Source of the DNA: Nitrospinota bacterium
Lineage (GTDB): Bacteria; Nitrospinota_A; UBA7883; JACRLM01
DNA length: 64,000 bases
Assembly (NCBI GenBank): GCA_016208975.1
Contig: JACQXA010000004.1
Coordinates: 186,001 to 250,000 of the forward strand
Reading direction: 5' to 3'
Part shown: in pieces, positions 50,552-60,017 of the stretch
Layout: each line of letters opens with the position of its first letter
Position numbering within the stretch: the first letter of the stretch is position 1
Notes under the pieces: generated by a model
What the model was told of the DNA's origin: nothing
Seen by the model: only the letters and a program-made list of their open reading frames with translations
Databases searched by the model: none
Made by a program: the position numbers and the translations under genes

Positions 50552-51619
50552 CTAAGCCCTGGCCGACCTGTTTCTTAAAAAATGGTCGGCTATTACTAAC
50601 CATGTCATGGCTTCGGCCACGGGAACGGCGCGGGGGCATACGCATGGGTCGTGCCTGCCTTCCACGCTTACGGTGGTGTCTTTCCCGTCCACTGTGACGG
50701 TCTGCTGTTCCTCCAATATCGAAGGGGTCGGTTTCACGGCTATACGGGCAACTATGGCGTTCCCGTTGGTGATGCCGCCATCTATACCGCCGCTGTTGTT
50801 GGTGAGGAACGAGGGTTTCCCATCTTTCATCCGCATGTTGTCGTTGTTTTCGGAGCCGTATTTTTCCACGGCGGAGAACCCTGCGCCTATCTCCACCCCT
50901 TTCACTGCGTTGATGGACATGAGCGCCCGGGCCAGCTCCGCGTCGAACCTATCAAACACCGGCTCCCCCAATCCGGCGGGAACGTTCAGCGCCACCACCT
51001 CTATAACGCCGCCTACCGAATCGTGCTTGTCCCGCGCTTCAAGTATCCGTGACACCATCCTCGCCGCCGCTTCCGTATCGGCGCAACGGACCTCGTTCTT
51101 TTCGATAGCTCCCCGGTCGAATTTTTCCGCGGTCACGTCATGGACTTTTACAACGTGGGCGTAAACATCCATACCGTAACGGGAAAGGAACGCCCTGGCC
51201 ACCGCTCCGCCCGCTACCCGGCAAGCCGTCTCCCGCGCCGAGGACCTGCCGCCGCCGCGATAGTCCCTCAATCCATATTTTTGGGTGTAGGCGTAATCGG
51301 CATGGCCGGGCCTGTAAAGGTTCTTGATGGCGTCGTATGAAGACGACCGGGAGTCTTTGTTCTGTATCTCGATGTGAATGGGCGCGCCGGTGGTTACCCC
51401 CTCGAACACTCCGGACAGGATTCTACCCGCGTCCGGCTCGTTGCGTTGCGACGTTATCCTGCTCTGCCCCACCCGGCGCCGGTCCAGCTGGGTCTGTATC
51501 ATCTCCTCCGTCAGGGACACGCCTGAGGGGCATCCGTCCACCACAACCCCCACCGCCGGGCCGTGAGACTCCCCCCAGGTGGTTATCCTGAACTGAACGC
51601 CGAATGAGTTTCCAGCCAT
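50552..51619 (-). CDS. aroC: Chorismate synthase
   Basis: Last enzyme of the shikimate pathway, making chorismate with reduced flavin. The N-terminus MAGNSFGVQFRITTWGESHGPA, the phosphate-binding stretch SRITSQRNEPD, YRPGHADYAYTQKYGLRDYRGGGRSSARET and the C-terminal RHDPCVCPRAVPVAEAM are all family marks. The ATG at 51619 follows AGGGA; the frame to 51727 overlaps aroK and was not used. The product has 355 residues. It sits between aroK and the helicase gene; PheA and TyrA, which use its product, are encoded at 57-59 kb. Confidence 0.97.
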   Translation of the reverse strand: MAGNSFGVQFRITTWGESHGPAVGVVVDGCPSGVSLTEEMIQTQLDRRRVGQSRITSQRNEPDAGRILSGVFEGVTTGAPIHIEIQNKDSRSSSYDAIKNLYRPGHADYAYTQKYGLRDYRGGGRSSARETACRVAGGAVARAFLSRYGMDVYAHVVKVHDVTAEKFDRGAIEKNEVRCADTEAAARMVSRILEARDKHDSVGGVIEVVALNVPAGLGEPVFDRFDAELARALMSINAVKGVEIGAGFSAVEKYGSENNDNMRMKDGKPSFLTNNSGGIDGGITNGNAIVARIAVKPTPSILEEQQTVTVDGKDTTVSVEGRHDPCVCPRAVPVAEAMTWLVIADHFLRNRSARA

Positions 51620-51630
51620 GTTAGTTCCCT

Positions 51631-52212
51631 TTACTCCCCGGGCTCCAGCTGAACCCCGGCGCCCAGCGCTGTCCTTATCTTGCCCAGTTCGGTTATGACG
51701 TTCTCCACAGCTTCCTCCACCGGACACGACGTGTTTTCCACGGTAATATGGGCATGCCGTTCATACACCGGCGCGCGTTCGGCGAATTGTTTTTCAAAGG
51801 ATGCGCTGGGATTGGCCGGGTCGAAAAACGCCGGAACCCCGTCGCGCATTATCCGCTGGAACAACTCCTCTTTTTCCACCTTCAGGTAAACGAAGACTGC
51901 GCCGGAAAAATCCACCCCCGCCGACTCGGCGTTTACAAGGGAGCCTCCGCCGAACGATACCACGCTGTACTGGTTGTTCTTTAACGATTCCTTAACCGCC
52001 TCCAGCTCCAGCTTGCGGAAATAATCCCCGCCACGCTTTTTATAAATCTCGCGGCAGTTCAACTGCTCCCCCTCGAAGATAGTATAAAGCCCTTCGATGA
52101 TGGCGTCGGTGTCGGTATATTCAAGGTTCAGGCGCGCCGCCAGCATGCGGCCAATGGTGGATTTGCCGCTGGCCTTGAACCCTATGAGGACTACCGGTTT
52201 GGAGATGTTCAT
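51631..52212 (-). CDS. aroK: Shikimate kinase
   Basis: Phosphorylates shikimate at the 3-hydroxyl. The P-loop GFKASGKSTIGR lies at 11-22, followed by YTDTDAIIE (shikimate-binding Asp), the motif FRKLELEAVK and FGGGSL. The length of 193 residues is slightly above the usual 170-180 because of an extended C-terminus. It is eleven bases ahead of aroC and obviously part of the same operon. Confidence 0.93.
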   Translation of the reverse strand: MNISKPVVLIGFKASGKSTIGRMLAARLNLEYTDTDAIIEGLYTIFEGEQLNCREIYKKRGGDYFRKLELEAVKESLKNNQYSVVSFGGGSLVNAESAGVDFSGAVFVYLKVEKEELFQRIMRDGVPAFFDPANPSASFEKQFAERAPVYERHAHITVENTSCPVEEAVENVITELGKIRTALGAGVQLEPGE

Positions 52213-52245
52213 GCGCGTTATTTTAGGGGTTTTGTAGCGCCCGCG

Positions 52246-53718
52246 CTATATCTTTACGAGGCCGCCCTTGTAATTGTAGCATCTGTAAAATGAAAATTCC
52301 CGGATTAGCTCCCCGTGGCGTTCGATCCGTAATACACCTGCTGGTTCCACCTTGCGGAAATAGCCTTTGATGGCGTTGAGATCCACCCGCCCGGTCTCCT
52401 CCACATAAAGGACGTTCTTGCCCTTCAAATGATCCACGGAGCCAAGATAGCCGAACCGTCCCTCGCCTGCCATCATGTAAGCCTCTGGCCTGCCGGGGGC
52501 GTAATATCCCAACAACGAGGATATCTGGTACCTGCCGGTGAGCATGAAAGCCCCGGAGCCCATGGGTTTTAGCAACCGGGCGGACTCCTCCCCCAAAACC
52601 TTCCAGCCATAGATCCTTCTGCTTATCTCACGTTTCTGCGGCATGGGAAGGATGGGATCCACAATCTGAATGTGCGCGTATATTATAAGTAGCGCCGAAA
52701 CCGCCACCGACGCCGCAAAACCCCGGAACAGCCAATCCTTTTTCCAGCCAGCGCCCCGCTCCCGCATGCGGGCGTAAAATATTGGCGCGGCGATGACGGC
52801 GGCGACATACGCCATGGCGCTCCAGTTCCCCTCCATCCGCGCCCGCAGGCTGTTGATAACGAAGAAAAGCAGGACAGGGGCGGACATGAGGGATAGATAC
52901 AGATAATCGTCCCGGCGACCGCGCAGGCCAAGCTTGCCGATACCCACGGAGGCCGCCACAATAAAGAAAAACAGGAACAGCCCGTAAAGAGCCACCTGCC
53001 CGCCCCAGAACTCGGCGGCCATCCGGAGGTTATCCACAACGGGATCCATTCCATGGCTAAACTGGAACTTGAACGAGGCCCAGTCATGGGTATAGTTCCA
53101 GTAAACCACCGGGGAGAAAACGGCCATTCCTAAAATAAACGCCAAATATGGAGTCCACCGGAACAGCCAATGCCGGTTCTCCGGCGAGGCCATCAGGAAT
53201 ATCAGGAACGCGGGGCCGAAGAACACCGCCGTGTACTTTGAAAGCATTGCCAGCCCATAGCAAAGCCCTGTGGCGTAGAACCAGCGGGGCTTTTGGGTGT
53301 CTATGGCGCGGTATCCGCAATATAGCGCCGCCGACCAGAACAATAATAGAGGCGAGTCCGGCGTGGTTATCAGTCCGCCAACCGAAAACATAGGAATCGC
53401 CAGCGTCAGCAACGCCGCCCAAATACCCACGCGCATGCTGTTGGCCACGCCTGAGGCGATGGCGTAGCTGAACGCTGTAACCCCCGTCATGCACAATATG
53501 GCTGGCAGTCTTATAAACCTCTCGGAATCACCCAGTAAACCGGCGGCGTATATGAAATAGGCCACCATGGGCGGGTGGTCGTAATAGCTCAATTGGGGGT
53601 ATAGCGACCAAAGCCAGTAATATGGTTCGTCCAGGGAAAGCTCGAACAGCCCGGCGTAATATATCCTCGCCGCGGTGGCGGCGAAAAGAATGGCCAGTAT
53701 GGGTAAATGGCGTTTCAC
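52246..53718 (-). CDS. Glycosyltransferase family 39 membrane protein
   Basis: Polyprenyl-phosphate-dependent glycosyltransferase of the ArnT/PMT type, likely modifying lipid A, a glycan or protein on the periplasmic side. The first loop has the catalytic acid region LSLDEPYYWLW and SYYDHPPMVAYF, followed by about ten or more membrane helices and a soluble C-terminal part of about 120 residues. The start is the GTG at 53718, one base after the sppA stop. A longer frame to 53790 lies inside sppA. The product has 490 residues. Donor and acceptor are unknown. Confidence 0.85.
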   Translation of the reverse strand: MKRHLPILAILFAATAARIYYAGLFELSLDEPYYWLWSLYPQLSYYDHPPMVAYFIYAAGLLGDSERFIRLPAILCMTGVTAFSYAIASGVANSMRVGIWAALLTLAIPMFSVGGLITTPDSPLLLFWSAALYCGYRAIDTQKPRWFYATGLCYGLAMLSKYTAVFFGPAFLIFLMASPENRHWLFRWTPYLAFILGMAVFSPVVYWNYTHDWASFKFQFSHGMDPVVDNLRMAAEFWGGQVALYGLFLFFFIVAASVGIGKLGLRGRRDDYLYLSLMSAPVLLFFVINSLRARMEGNWSAMAYVAAVIAAPIFYARMRERGAGWKKDWLFRGFAASVAVSALLIIYAHIQIVDPILPMPQKREISRRIYGWKVLGEESARLLKPMGSGAFMLTGRYQISSLLGYYAPGRPEAYMMAGEGRFGYLGSVDHLKGKNVLYVEETGRVDLNAIKGYFRKVEPAGVLRIERHGELIREFSFYRCYNYKGGLVKI

Positions 53719-53719
53719 G

Positions 53720-54628
53720 CTACCAGGCGGCTGGCCATAGGTAGTAAATGCCCGTGGGAAGAAGGAAACGGAAAGGAAGCGAGACCTCATCCCCCTCCTC
53801 TTCTCCGAAAAGGACGCCCATCAAGCCTTTACTGGTGGTTTTCTCCACGGTCTCCGGCTCCCCCTCTATGCCTCCCAGCCTGGCGGCCAGCTCTACGGCG
53901 TCTTCCATGTCTCCCAACTGGTCAACGAGCTTGGTTTTGAACGCCTGCCTGCCGGACATCACCCGGCCGTCGGCCACTTGGCGCGCCTTTTCCACGGGCA
54001 TTTTGCGCCCATCGGCCACGGCTTGCAGGAACTGGTCGTAAGTGTCGTCCACAACCCCCTGCATCAGCTCCCGGTCCTCTTCGGTAAATGGGCGGTGGGG
54101 TGAGCCTGTGTCTTTGAATTTACCGCTTTTCACAACCACGGCGCCAAGCCCTATCTTGCTCATTAGGTCATAGGTTGTGGAAAACATCATGATGACGCCG
54201 ATGGAACCCGTGATGGTTCCCGGGTTGGCCACGATCTTGGAGCAGGGCGCGGCCACGTAATAGCCGCCGGAAGCCGCCACGGCGCCCATGGAAGCCACCA
54301 CCGGCTTCTCCTTTACCGCCCGTTTAACGGCGGAGTGGATTTCCTGCGACGGCGCCACCATGCCGCCGGGGCTGACGATATGAAGAACGATGGCTTTCAC
54401 CGAATCGTCTTCGGCCCAATCCCGAAGTTGCTCTTTTACTTCCTTCCCGTCAACGATAACACCGTGAAGTTTCACGATCGCCACTTTGCCCGGGGAGAGC
54501 AGGTTTGCCTGGATTCCGGCTTTTTCATGCCCCCCGGGGCGGGCCATGATGTAAAAGACAAGGCCGGTGATGGCGAAAAAAATGGCCACAGCCAGGAATG
54601 GATTGAACTTTCCCCGCTGTGGCCCCAT
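53720..54628 (-). CDS. sppA: Signal peptide peptidase SppA
   Basis: Membrane-bound serine protease that clears cleaved signal peptides. One N-terminal helix is at about 10-28. The single-domain form (302 residues) has the nucleophile Ser120 in GAVAASGGYYVA and the general base Lys172 in SGKFKDTGSP, with GSIGVI between them. A stretch of about 50 residues after the protease domain is unlike short SppA proteins elsewhere. It follows rpsA by 49 bases, an arrangement common in Gram-negative genomes. Confidence 0.94.
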   Translation of the reverse strand: MGPQRGKFNPFLAVAIFFAITGLVFYIMARPGGHEKAGIQANLLSPGKVAIVKLHGVIVDGKEVKEQLRDWAEDDSVKAIVLHIVSPGGMVAPSQEIHSAVKRAVKEKPVVASMGAVAASGGYYVAAPCSKIVANPGTITGSIGVIMMFSTTYDLMSKIGLGAVVVKSGKFKDTGSPHRPFTEEDRELMQGVVDDTYDQFLQAVADGRKMPVEKARQVADGRVMSGRQAFKTKLVDQLGDMEDAVELAARLGGIEGEPETVEKTTSKGLMGVLFGEEEGDEVSLPFRFLLPTGIYYLWPAAW

Positions 54629-54677
54629 TTTCAGATTCTTCCCTTAAAGGAGGATATCAGCCGATTAAAACCTGGCG

Positions 54678-56459
54678 CTAGCCCTGGTTATCGCTCCCTT
54701 CGCCAGCGTCCGCCATGGTCTCTTCGGAATCAATATCCTCTTCGCCGCCAGCCGCCGCCTCTTCCATTGCCTTAAGCTCGCGCTCCACCTCTTCGGGCGA
54801 CAACCCTTCGAGGAACGCCTTGATGGAAAGGCCTATCCTGCGGTTGGGCACGTCCACCTTTATCACCTTGGCGGTAACCTCCTGCCCGACCTTCACTGCC
54901 TTGCGGGGGTTGGCCACCCGGTTCGTGGAGAATTGCGACACATGGATGAGCCCCTCAACCCCGGTCTCCAGCTCCGCGAATGCGCCGAAGTTGGTGACCT
55001 TGGTGACAATGCATTTCACCTCGGCGCCCAGCATGTAGCGTTCTTCAACGCTGTCCCACGGGTCTTTCTCCAGCTGTTTCAAGCCCAGAGAAAGCCGCTC
55101 GTTCTCCCTGTCCACGGAAAGGACCTGGCAACGGACCTTGTCCCGCTTCTTCAGGACCTCGGAAGGATGTTTCACCTTCTGGCTCCAGCTCATGTCGGAT
55201 ATGTGTATAAGGCCGTCCACCCCGTCTTCCAGCTCCACGAAGGCTCCGAAATCCGCCAGGTTGCGAACGCGGCCTTCCACGATGGAGCCCACAGGGTAGC
55301 GCTCCTCGATGGTGTCCCAAGGGTTGGCCTCGGTCTGCTTCATGCCCAGGGAGATGCGTTTTTTCTCCCTGTCCAGGGCCAGCACAACCGCCTCCACCGC
55401 ATCGCCTATGTTCACAAGCTTGGCGGGATGGCGGATGTGTTTGTTCCAGGTCATCTCGGAGATGTGGACCAGGCCCTCTATCCCCTCTTCCAGCTCTATG
55501 AAAGCGCCGTAATCGGCGATGGATACCACCTTGCCGAAAACCTTGGCGCCAACCTTGTATTTGTCTTCGGCGTTCATCCACGGATCCGGAGTCATCTGCT
55601 TTAAGCCCAGGGAGACCCGTTCGGTGTCTTTGTCGAACTTGAGCACCATCACCTTCACGGAATCGCCGATGGAGAACATCTCGGAAGGATGGTTCACGCG
55701 GCCCCAGGACATGTCGGTGATATGGAGCAGGCCGTCTATGCCGCCCAGGTCTATAAATGCGCCGTAGTCGGTGATGTTCTTCACTATACCTTCCACCACC
55801 TTGCCCTCGGCAAGCTGGCTGAGCGCGTTCTCCTTGGAGATCTTGCGCTCTTCCTCGAGCATCACGCGGCGGGACAAAACGATGTTCCCCCGCTTTTTGT
55901 TCATCTTTATTATCTTGAACTTGTACCGCTCGCCGATGAGCCTGTCCAGGTTCTTTATGGGGCGCAAATCTATCTGGGAGCCGGGCAGGAAGGCTTTCAG
56001 GCCTATGTCCACGGTCAGTCCGCCTTTTATCTTGGAGGTGACAACACCTTCCACCACGCCATCGGCTTCGCACACCTTGGCCATTTCGTCCCAAACCCGG
56101 ATCTTGTTGGCCTTGTCTTTGGAGAGGATTACGTTGCCCTCGGCGTCTTCGGAACTTTCCAGGAGGACTTCCACCGTGTCGCCAACTTTAAGGGAGGCGC
56201 CCTGGATCCCGAACTCGCTTATCGGTATCGCGCCTTCGCTCTTGAGCCCGCCGTCCACCACTATGTGGGTGGCGGTTTTGCGCACCACCGTGCCGGTGAC
56301 CAGCTGGCCCTCGCGGTAGGCGAGCATGCTCTGCTCTATGAAATCCCCCAAGGAGCCGGCGGCGGCCCCTTCCAGTTCGAAATCCACCCCGATGCCGGAA
56401 GCGTCGGCGTAGTCTTCGTCCTTTACTCTTTTTATGATGCCCTTTTGACCTGCGGCCAT
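54678..56459 (-). CDS. rpsA: 30S ribosomal protein S1
   Basis: Large mRNA-binding ribosomal protein with six S1 repeats, seen as successive copies of a pattern such as GFGAFVELEDGVDGLIHISDMSW separated by about 85 residues. The final four repeats are best conserved, and the first two, which bind the ribosome through S2, are more divergent, as expected. The 593 residues are slightly longer than E. coli S1 because of an acidic, Ala- and Glu-rich tail. It follows cmk, the classic neighbour. Confidence 0.96.
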   Translation of the reverse strand: MAAGQKGIIKRVKDEDYADASGIGVDFELEGAAAGSLGDFIEQSMLAYREGQLVTGTVVRKTATHIVVDGGLKSEGAIPISEFGIQGASLKVGDTVEVLLESSEDAEGNVILSKDKANKIRVWDEMAKVCEADGVVEGVVTSKIKGGLTVDIGLKAFLPGSQIDLRPIKNLDRLIGERYKFKIIKMNKKRGNIVLSRRVMLEEERKISKENALSQLAEGKVVEGIVKNITDYGAFIDLGGIDGLLHITDMSWGRVNHPSEMFSIGDSVKVMVLKFDKDTERVSLGLKQMTPDPWMNAEDKYKVGAKVFGKVVSIADYGAFIELEEGIEGLVHISEMTWNKHIRHPAKLVNIGDAVEAVVLALDREKKRISLGMKQTEANPWDTIEERYPVGSIVEGRVRNLADFGAFVELEDGVDGLIHISDMSWSQKVKHPSEVLKKRDKVRCQVLSVDRENERLSLGLKQLEKDPWDSVEERYMLGAEVKCIVTKVTNFGAFAELETGVEGLIHVSQFSTNRVANPRKAVKVGQEVTAKVIKVDVPNRRIGLSIKAFLEGLSPEEVERELKAMEEAAAGGEEDIDSEETMADAGEGSDNQG

Positions 56460-56520
56460 ACTGATTTAAAAGTCCTCTCTTTCATCCGTTTTTACGGCCA
56501 ACAAGGGCCGCTCCCAAGCC

Positions 56521-57225
56521 TTATGCAAGCCGGGGAAACATCCTTTCTAACATTTTGGCGAGAACTTCGTCAATAGACAAATGGGTTGTGTCTATCTCTA
56601 TGGCGCCGGGGGCCTTCACAAGGGGTGAGGCCTCCCGCTGGCTGTCCAGCCTGTCCCGCTCGCCGATGTTGGCCTTCACCTCATCGTGGGAGGCGGTTAT
56701 GCCCTGGCCCTCCAGGTCTTTCACCCTGCGGACGGCCCGGGCGGAATTGTCCGCCACCAGATAAAACTTGAAGTCCGCGTCCGGGAAAACGTGGGAGCCT
56801 ATGTCCCGCCCTTCCATCACCACCCGGCCGTTTTTCCCCATTTTCCGCTGGAGCGCCACCATTTTCTCCCGCACGGCTGGCTGGGCGGCGACGATGGAAA
56901 CGGCGGCGTTCACGTCAGGCATCCTTATCCTTGTGGTGTAATCGGCCCCGTCGGCGAATGTTTTTTGAGCCCCGCCCTCCCTGGAGAATGTTATGGATAT
57001 GGCCGAGGCCACGCGGCCCACGGCCTCGGTGTCGTTCACATTTATGCCCATGTCCAGCGCCTTGGCGGTGACGGAGCGGTACATGGCGCCGGTGTCTATG
57101 TTAACGCAGTCCAGCTTTGCGGCCAGAAGCTTGGCCATGGTGGATTTGCCTGATCCCGCAGGCCCGTCTATGGCGATGACCAGGCGGGAGGGGAGGCGCG
57201 AAGTATCATTACTGTTGGATGTCAT
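56521..57225 (-). CDS. cmk: Cytidylate kinase
   Basis: Phosphorylates CMP and dCMP. The P-loop GPAGSGKST lies at 21-29; the family stretch DTGAMYRSVTAKAL, the motif VVMEGRDIGSHVFPDADFKFYL and DRLDSQREASPL follow. The 234 residues are normal. It has a short N-terminal lead of 14 residues that may be removed by a later start, since the conserved part begins at Leu15. It is located between tyrA and rpsA, as in many bacteria. Confidence 0.95.
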   Translation of the reverse strand: MTSNSNDTSRLPSRLVIAIDGPAGSGKSTMAKLLAAKLDCVNIDTGAMYRSVTAKALDMGINVNDTEAVGRVASAISITFSREGGAQKTFADGADYTTRIRMPDVNAAVSIVAAQPAVREKMVALQRKMGKNGRVVMEGRDIGSHVFPDADFKFYLVADNSARAVRRVKDLEGQGITASHDEVKANIGERDRLDSQREASPLVKAPGAIEIDTTHLSIDEVLAKMLERMFPRLA

Positions 57226-57263
57226 TTTTCTCCTGAAGCCGAGTAGGGAGATAAACTAGCCGG

Positions 57264-58145
57264 TTATTTTGCAGAATTGCCGGAGTTTTCCATTTCCTTG
57301 CGGTTAACGGATATACTTTCCAGCGTCCTCTCCAAATCCTCAAACCGCCCCTCGGATATCATGTATTTCAATTCCCCCAGGCTTTTCTCAAACGCTTCCA
57401 CGGCGTTCAACACCTGGCGGCGGTTCATCGAAAATATGTCCCGCCACATGGCCGGATGGCTGGCGGCGATGCGTGTTGTGTCCTTGAAACCCCCGGCCAC
57501 ATATCGGCGGATGGTTTTATCCGGATCGGCGGCGTTGAGCGCGTCCACCAGGGCGAATGCGGCGATGTGCGGCAAATGGCTTATCATCGCCAGAGCCGCG
57601 TCGTGCTCTTCCGGTGTCATTTCCACCACAATTGAACCCACTTTCTCCCACATTTCGCGCGCGGCGGAAAGCGCCCGGGTATCCGTGGCCTGTGTCGGGG
57701 TGAGTATGGTGTACCGGTTGTCGAACAATGTGGAAAACGCCGCGGAAGGGCCGGATTTCTCCGTACCGGCTATGGGGTGCCCCCCAACGAAACGCCCCGG
57801 GTTGGGTAGCAACCGTTCCATATCCTCCACTATTCTTCCCTTCACGGAGCCGCCGTCGGTCATGACGCACGATTCCGGAAGATGCGCTCCGGCGTTTACG
57901 CAAAGGCTCACTATGGATTCCACCGGCGTGGCGGCGAAGAAAAGGTCCGCCCCGGCGCAGGCTTTTTCAAGCTCCGTATGGGCTTCGTCTATAAGACCCA
58001 GCTCCAGGGCTTTCTTGAGTGTATTCTCGTTTCTGCCGAAGCCTGCGACTGTTTTAAAAACGCCCCTCTGTTTGCCCGCCAGGCCCAGCGACCCGCCGAT
58101 AAGCCCCACGCCGGCTATGACCGCCCGGTTGAAAAGAAAACTCAA
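57264..58145 (-). CDS. tyrA: Prephenate dehydrogenase
   Basis: Oxidises prephenate to 4-hydroxyphenylpyruvate in tyrosine synthesis. The NAD-binding start is VIAGVGLIGGSLGLAGK; then GGHPIAGTEKSGP with the substrate-binding His, and LPHIAAFALVDAL. The length of 293 residues is that of the monofunctional dehydrogenase. It lies 18 bases after pheA. aroA, which often sits between tyrA and cmk, is absent here. Confidence 0.94.
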   Translation of the reverse strand: MSFLFNRAVIAGVGLIGGSLGLAGKQRGVFKTVAGFGRNENTLKKALELGLIDEAHTELEKACAGADLFFAATPVESIVSLCVNAGAHLPESCVMTDGGSVKGRIVEDMERLLPNPGRFVGGHPIAGTEKSGPSAAFSTLFDNRYTILTPTQATDTRALSAAREMWEKVGSIVVEMTPEEHDAALAMISHLPHIAAFALVDALNAADPDKTIRRYVAGGFKDTTRIAASHPAMWRDIFSMNRRQVLNAVEAFEKSLGELKYMISEGRFEDLERTLESISVNRKEMENSGNSAK

Positions 58146-58163
58146 TTTAGCGCTCCCGGCAGG

Positions 58164-59234
58164 TTACGTTCTGGCGTTGGGGTAAGAGCCCAGCGCCTTG
58201 AAAAACTGCGTTTGCCCTTTCACTCGGTTCAAGGCCCATTGCACCCCGGGGTCGCCCAGGTTCCCCTCGAAATCCACGAAGAAGAGATATTCCCAGTCCG
58301 GGGTTTTGGTGGGGCGGGACTGTATTTTTGAAAGGTTCAGCCCTTTGGAAGCGAAAGGCCGCAAAATGCGGTGGAGCGCCCCCGAAGAATCCTTGATGGA
58401 GAACACTATGGAAGTCTTGTCTTTGGAACTGGGGGGGGCCTTGTCCAGCGAGATAACAAAGAACCGGGTCTGGTTACCGGGCCTGTCCTCTATCTTCCCG
58501 GCAAGGATGGGCAGGCCATAGATGGCCCCGGCCTCCGCCGCCCCTATGGCGCCGCCGGTTTTGTCTTTCTGCGCGCGGATGGCCGCCTCCGAAGATGAGG
58601 ATGTCTCTATTATCCTCACGTCCGGCAGGTTCCGCGCCAGCCAGCCCCGGCACTGGCCCAACGGCATGAATTGGGTATAGATGGTCTTGATGTTTTTCAG
58701 CGACGCGGCCTTTGACAGTATGTTGTGATGAACGTCGAAATAGGTTTCGCCATAGATGTTCACCCGGCCTTCGGTCAAAAGGTCCATGGTCTGGCCGATG
58801 GCCCCTTCAATGGTGTTTTCGACCGGAACTATCCCGAAATCCGCCTTGCCGTTCTCCACCGCCTTGAATACCGATTCAATGCCAGACTCCAGAGCGTATT
58901 TTGACGACGCCCCGAACAGCCGCATGGCCGCAAGATGCGAAAACGTGCCCGCCGGGCCCAGGCAGGCCACCAGTATTTCCTTTTCCACAGACCGGGTGGC
59001 GGAGAATATTTCCCTGAAAACGCCTTTAAGGGCTTCGCTAGAGAGCGGCCCCCGGTTGTTTTCCGCCACCCTCTTTAAAATCTCGTTTTCCCTGGACTGG
59101 ACGTAGACCGGGGAATTCTTTTGTTTTTTCAGCTCCGCAATTTTTCTGGCCAGCCCTGCGCGCCGGTTTAACAGCTTTACAAGGTCGTCGTCTATGCGGT
59201 CTATCATCGCGCGGATGGCGCCCAGGTCGTCCAT
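58164..59234 (-). CDS. pheA: Bifunctional chorismate mutase / prephenate dehydratase
   Basis: P-protein of phenylalanine synthesis. The N-terminal AroQ mutase domain (about 1-85) begins MDDLGAIRAMIDRIDDDLVKLLNRRAGL. The dehydratase domain has FGIVPVENTIEGAIGQTMDLL with its catalytic Thr-Ile-Glu-like region, followed by an ACT domain with SGALHRILRPFASKGLNLSKIQSRP that should bind phenylalanine and give feedback inhibition. I chose the ATG at 59234, which has GGGG upstream and gives 356 residues. Earlier starts at 59267 and 59300 extend into divergent promoter DNA. Confidence 0.94.
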   Translation of the reverse strand: MDDLGAIRAMIDRIDDDLVKLLNRRAGLARKIAELKKQKNSPVYVQSRENEILKRVAENNRGPLSSEALKGVFREIFSATRSVEKEILVACLGPAGTFSHLAAMRLFGASSKYALESGIESVFKAVENGKADFGIVPVENTIEGAIGQTMDLLTEGRVNIYGETYFDVHHNILSKAASLKNIKTIYTQFMPLGQCRGWLARNLPDVRIIETSSSSEAAIRAQKDKTGGAIGAAEAGAIYGLPILAGKIEDRPGNQTRFFVISLDKAPPSSKDKTSIVFSIKDSSGALHRILRPFASKGLNLSKIQSRPTKTPDWEYLFFVDFEGNLGDPGVQWALNRVKGQTQFFKALGSYPNART

Positions 59235-59441
59235 AAAGGAATTGCCCCATTGGTTCAGTATCGACATGCGAATCGTAAACCAAACGTGGCGCGCGTTCAA
59301 CAGGCAAAACGCCCCTGCGGGATGGTATGGTATATTTGCATGATAAGGATATCGCGCCCCAACGCGGCGCGCGCGGCCTGGATGTAGCGCCGCCGGATTT
59401 TATGCGGCGCTCAATACCCCCGGTTAACCTGGAATTTAAAC
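59235..59441. other. Divergent region between pheA and a membrane protein gene
   Basis: About 200 bases that should hold the pheA operon promoter on the minus strand and that of the membrane protein on the plus strand. No clear hexamer pair or attenuator could be identified by eye. Near 59366-59374 the sequence GCGGCGCGCG is a GC-rich block of no evident role. Confidence 0.4.
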
Positions 59442-60017
59442 GTGAGCGTTTGGCTACTTGCTATTTGCGGTGTCAGCATGTTTCTGGTGCTGTTGTCCTG
59501 GCCCTCGGCGTGGCTGTCCTCGGCCGAATTAATACCATTTGGCATCCATGTCATTTGGGGCGTATTCGCCTGTTTTATCGTCATGTTAATGCTGTTCCTC
59601 ACCATGTTTTATTTTATCGTCACAGGCAACGCCGTTACAAAGCTGGCCATGAGCGAGGAAGGAAGCTCCAAGTTCCACTACCGGAGCAAGCGGATAAAAA
59701 GAAGGCTGTTCATATGGATGCTGGTGAGCATGGGGGTCATTATGGCCGCCCCGATCTCTGGCGTCTCCCATTATTTGCTGGTGATCCCCAAATGGGAACA
59801 CACTCTGGCGGCGGTGCTGGCTCTGGTATTCCAGGTAATCACGACGGCCCGGATTTACCACATGATGGCGGAGAACGCCCTTATAATAAAAGAGGCCTTC
59901 AAAGACATTGGGGCGTATGAAAGAAACCACTACCGGGATTACTGGGGCAAACTTACCGAAGAAGATCTGAAAGCCAGGGGAATTAGGGGGGGAATAAGGC
60001 CTTTAAAAAAAGGTTAG
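59442..60017 (+). CDS. Four-helix membrane protein of unknown function
   Basis: An inner-membrane protein of 191 residues, which I do not recognise. Hydrophobic segments run at about 3-25, 33-58, 88-108 and 118-140. Between the second and third is a basic loop (RSKRIKRR), and the C-terminal 50 residues are soluble and charged. The start is a GTG at 59442. Its last four bases overlap the end of the converging sensor kinase gene. It could be a small component of a redox or transport complex, but no motif supports this. Confidence 0.7.
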   Translation: MSVWLLAICGVSMFLVLLSWPSAWLSSAELIPFGIHVIWGVFACFIVMLMLFLTMFYFIVTGNAVTKLAMSEEGSSKFHYRSKRIKRRLFIWMLVSMGVIMAAPISGVSHYLLVIPKWEHTLAAVLALVFQVITTARIYHMMAENALIIKEAFKDIGAYERNHYRDYWGKLTEEDLKARGIRGGIRPLKKG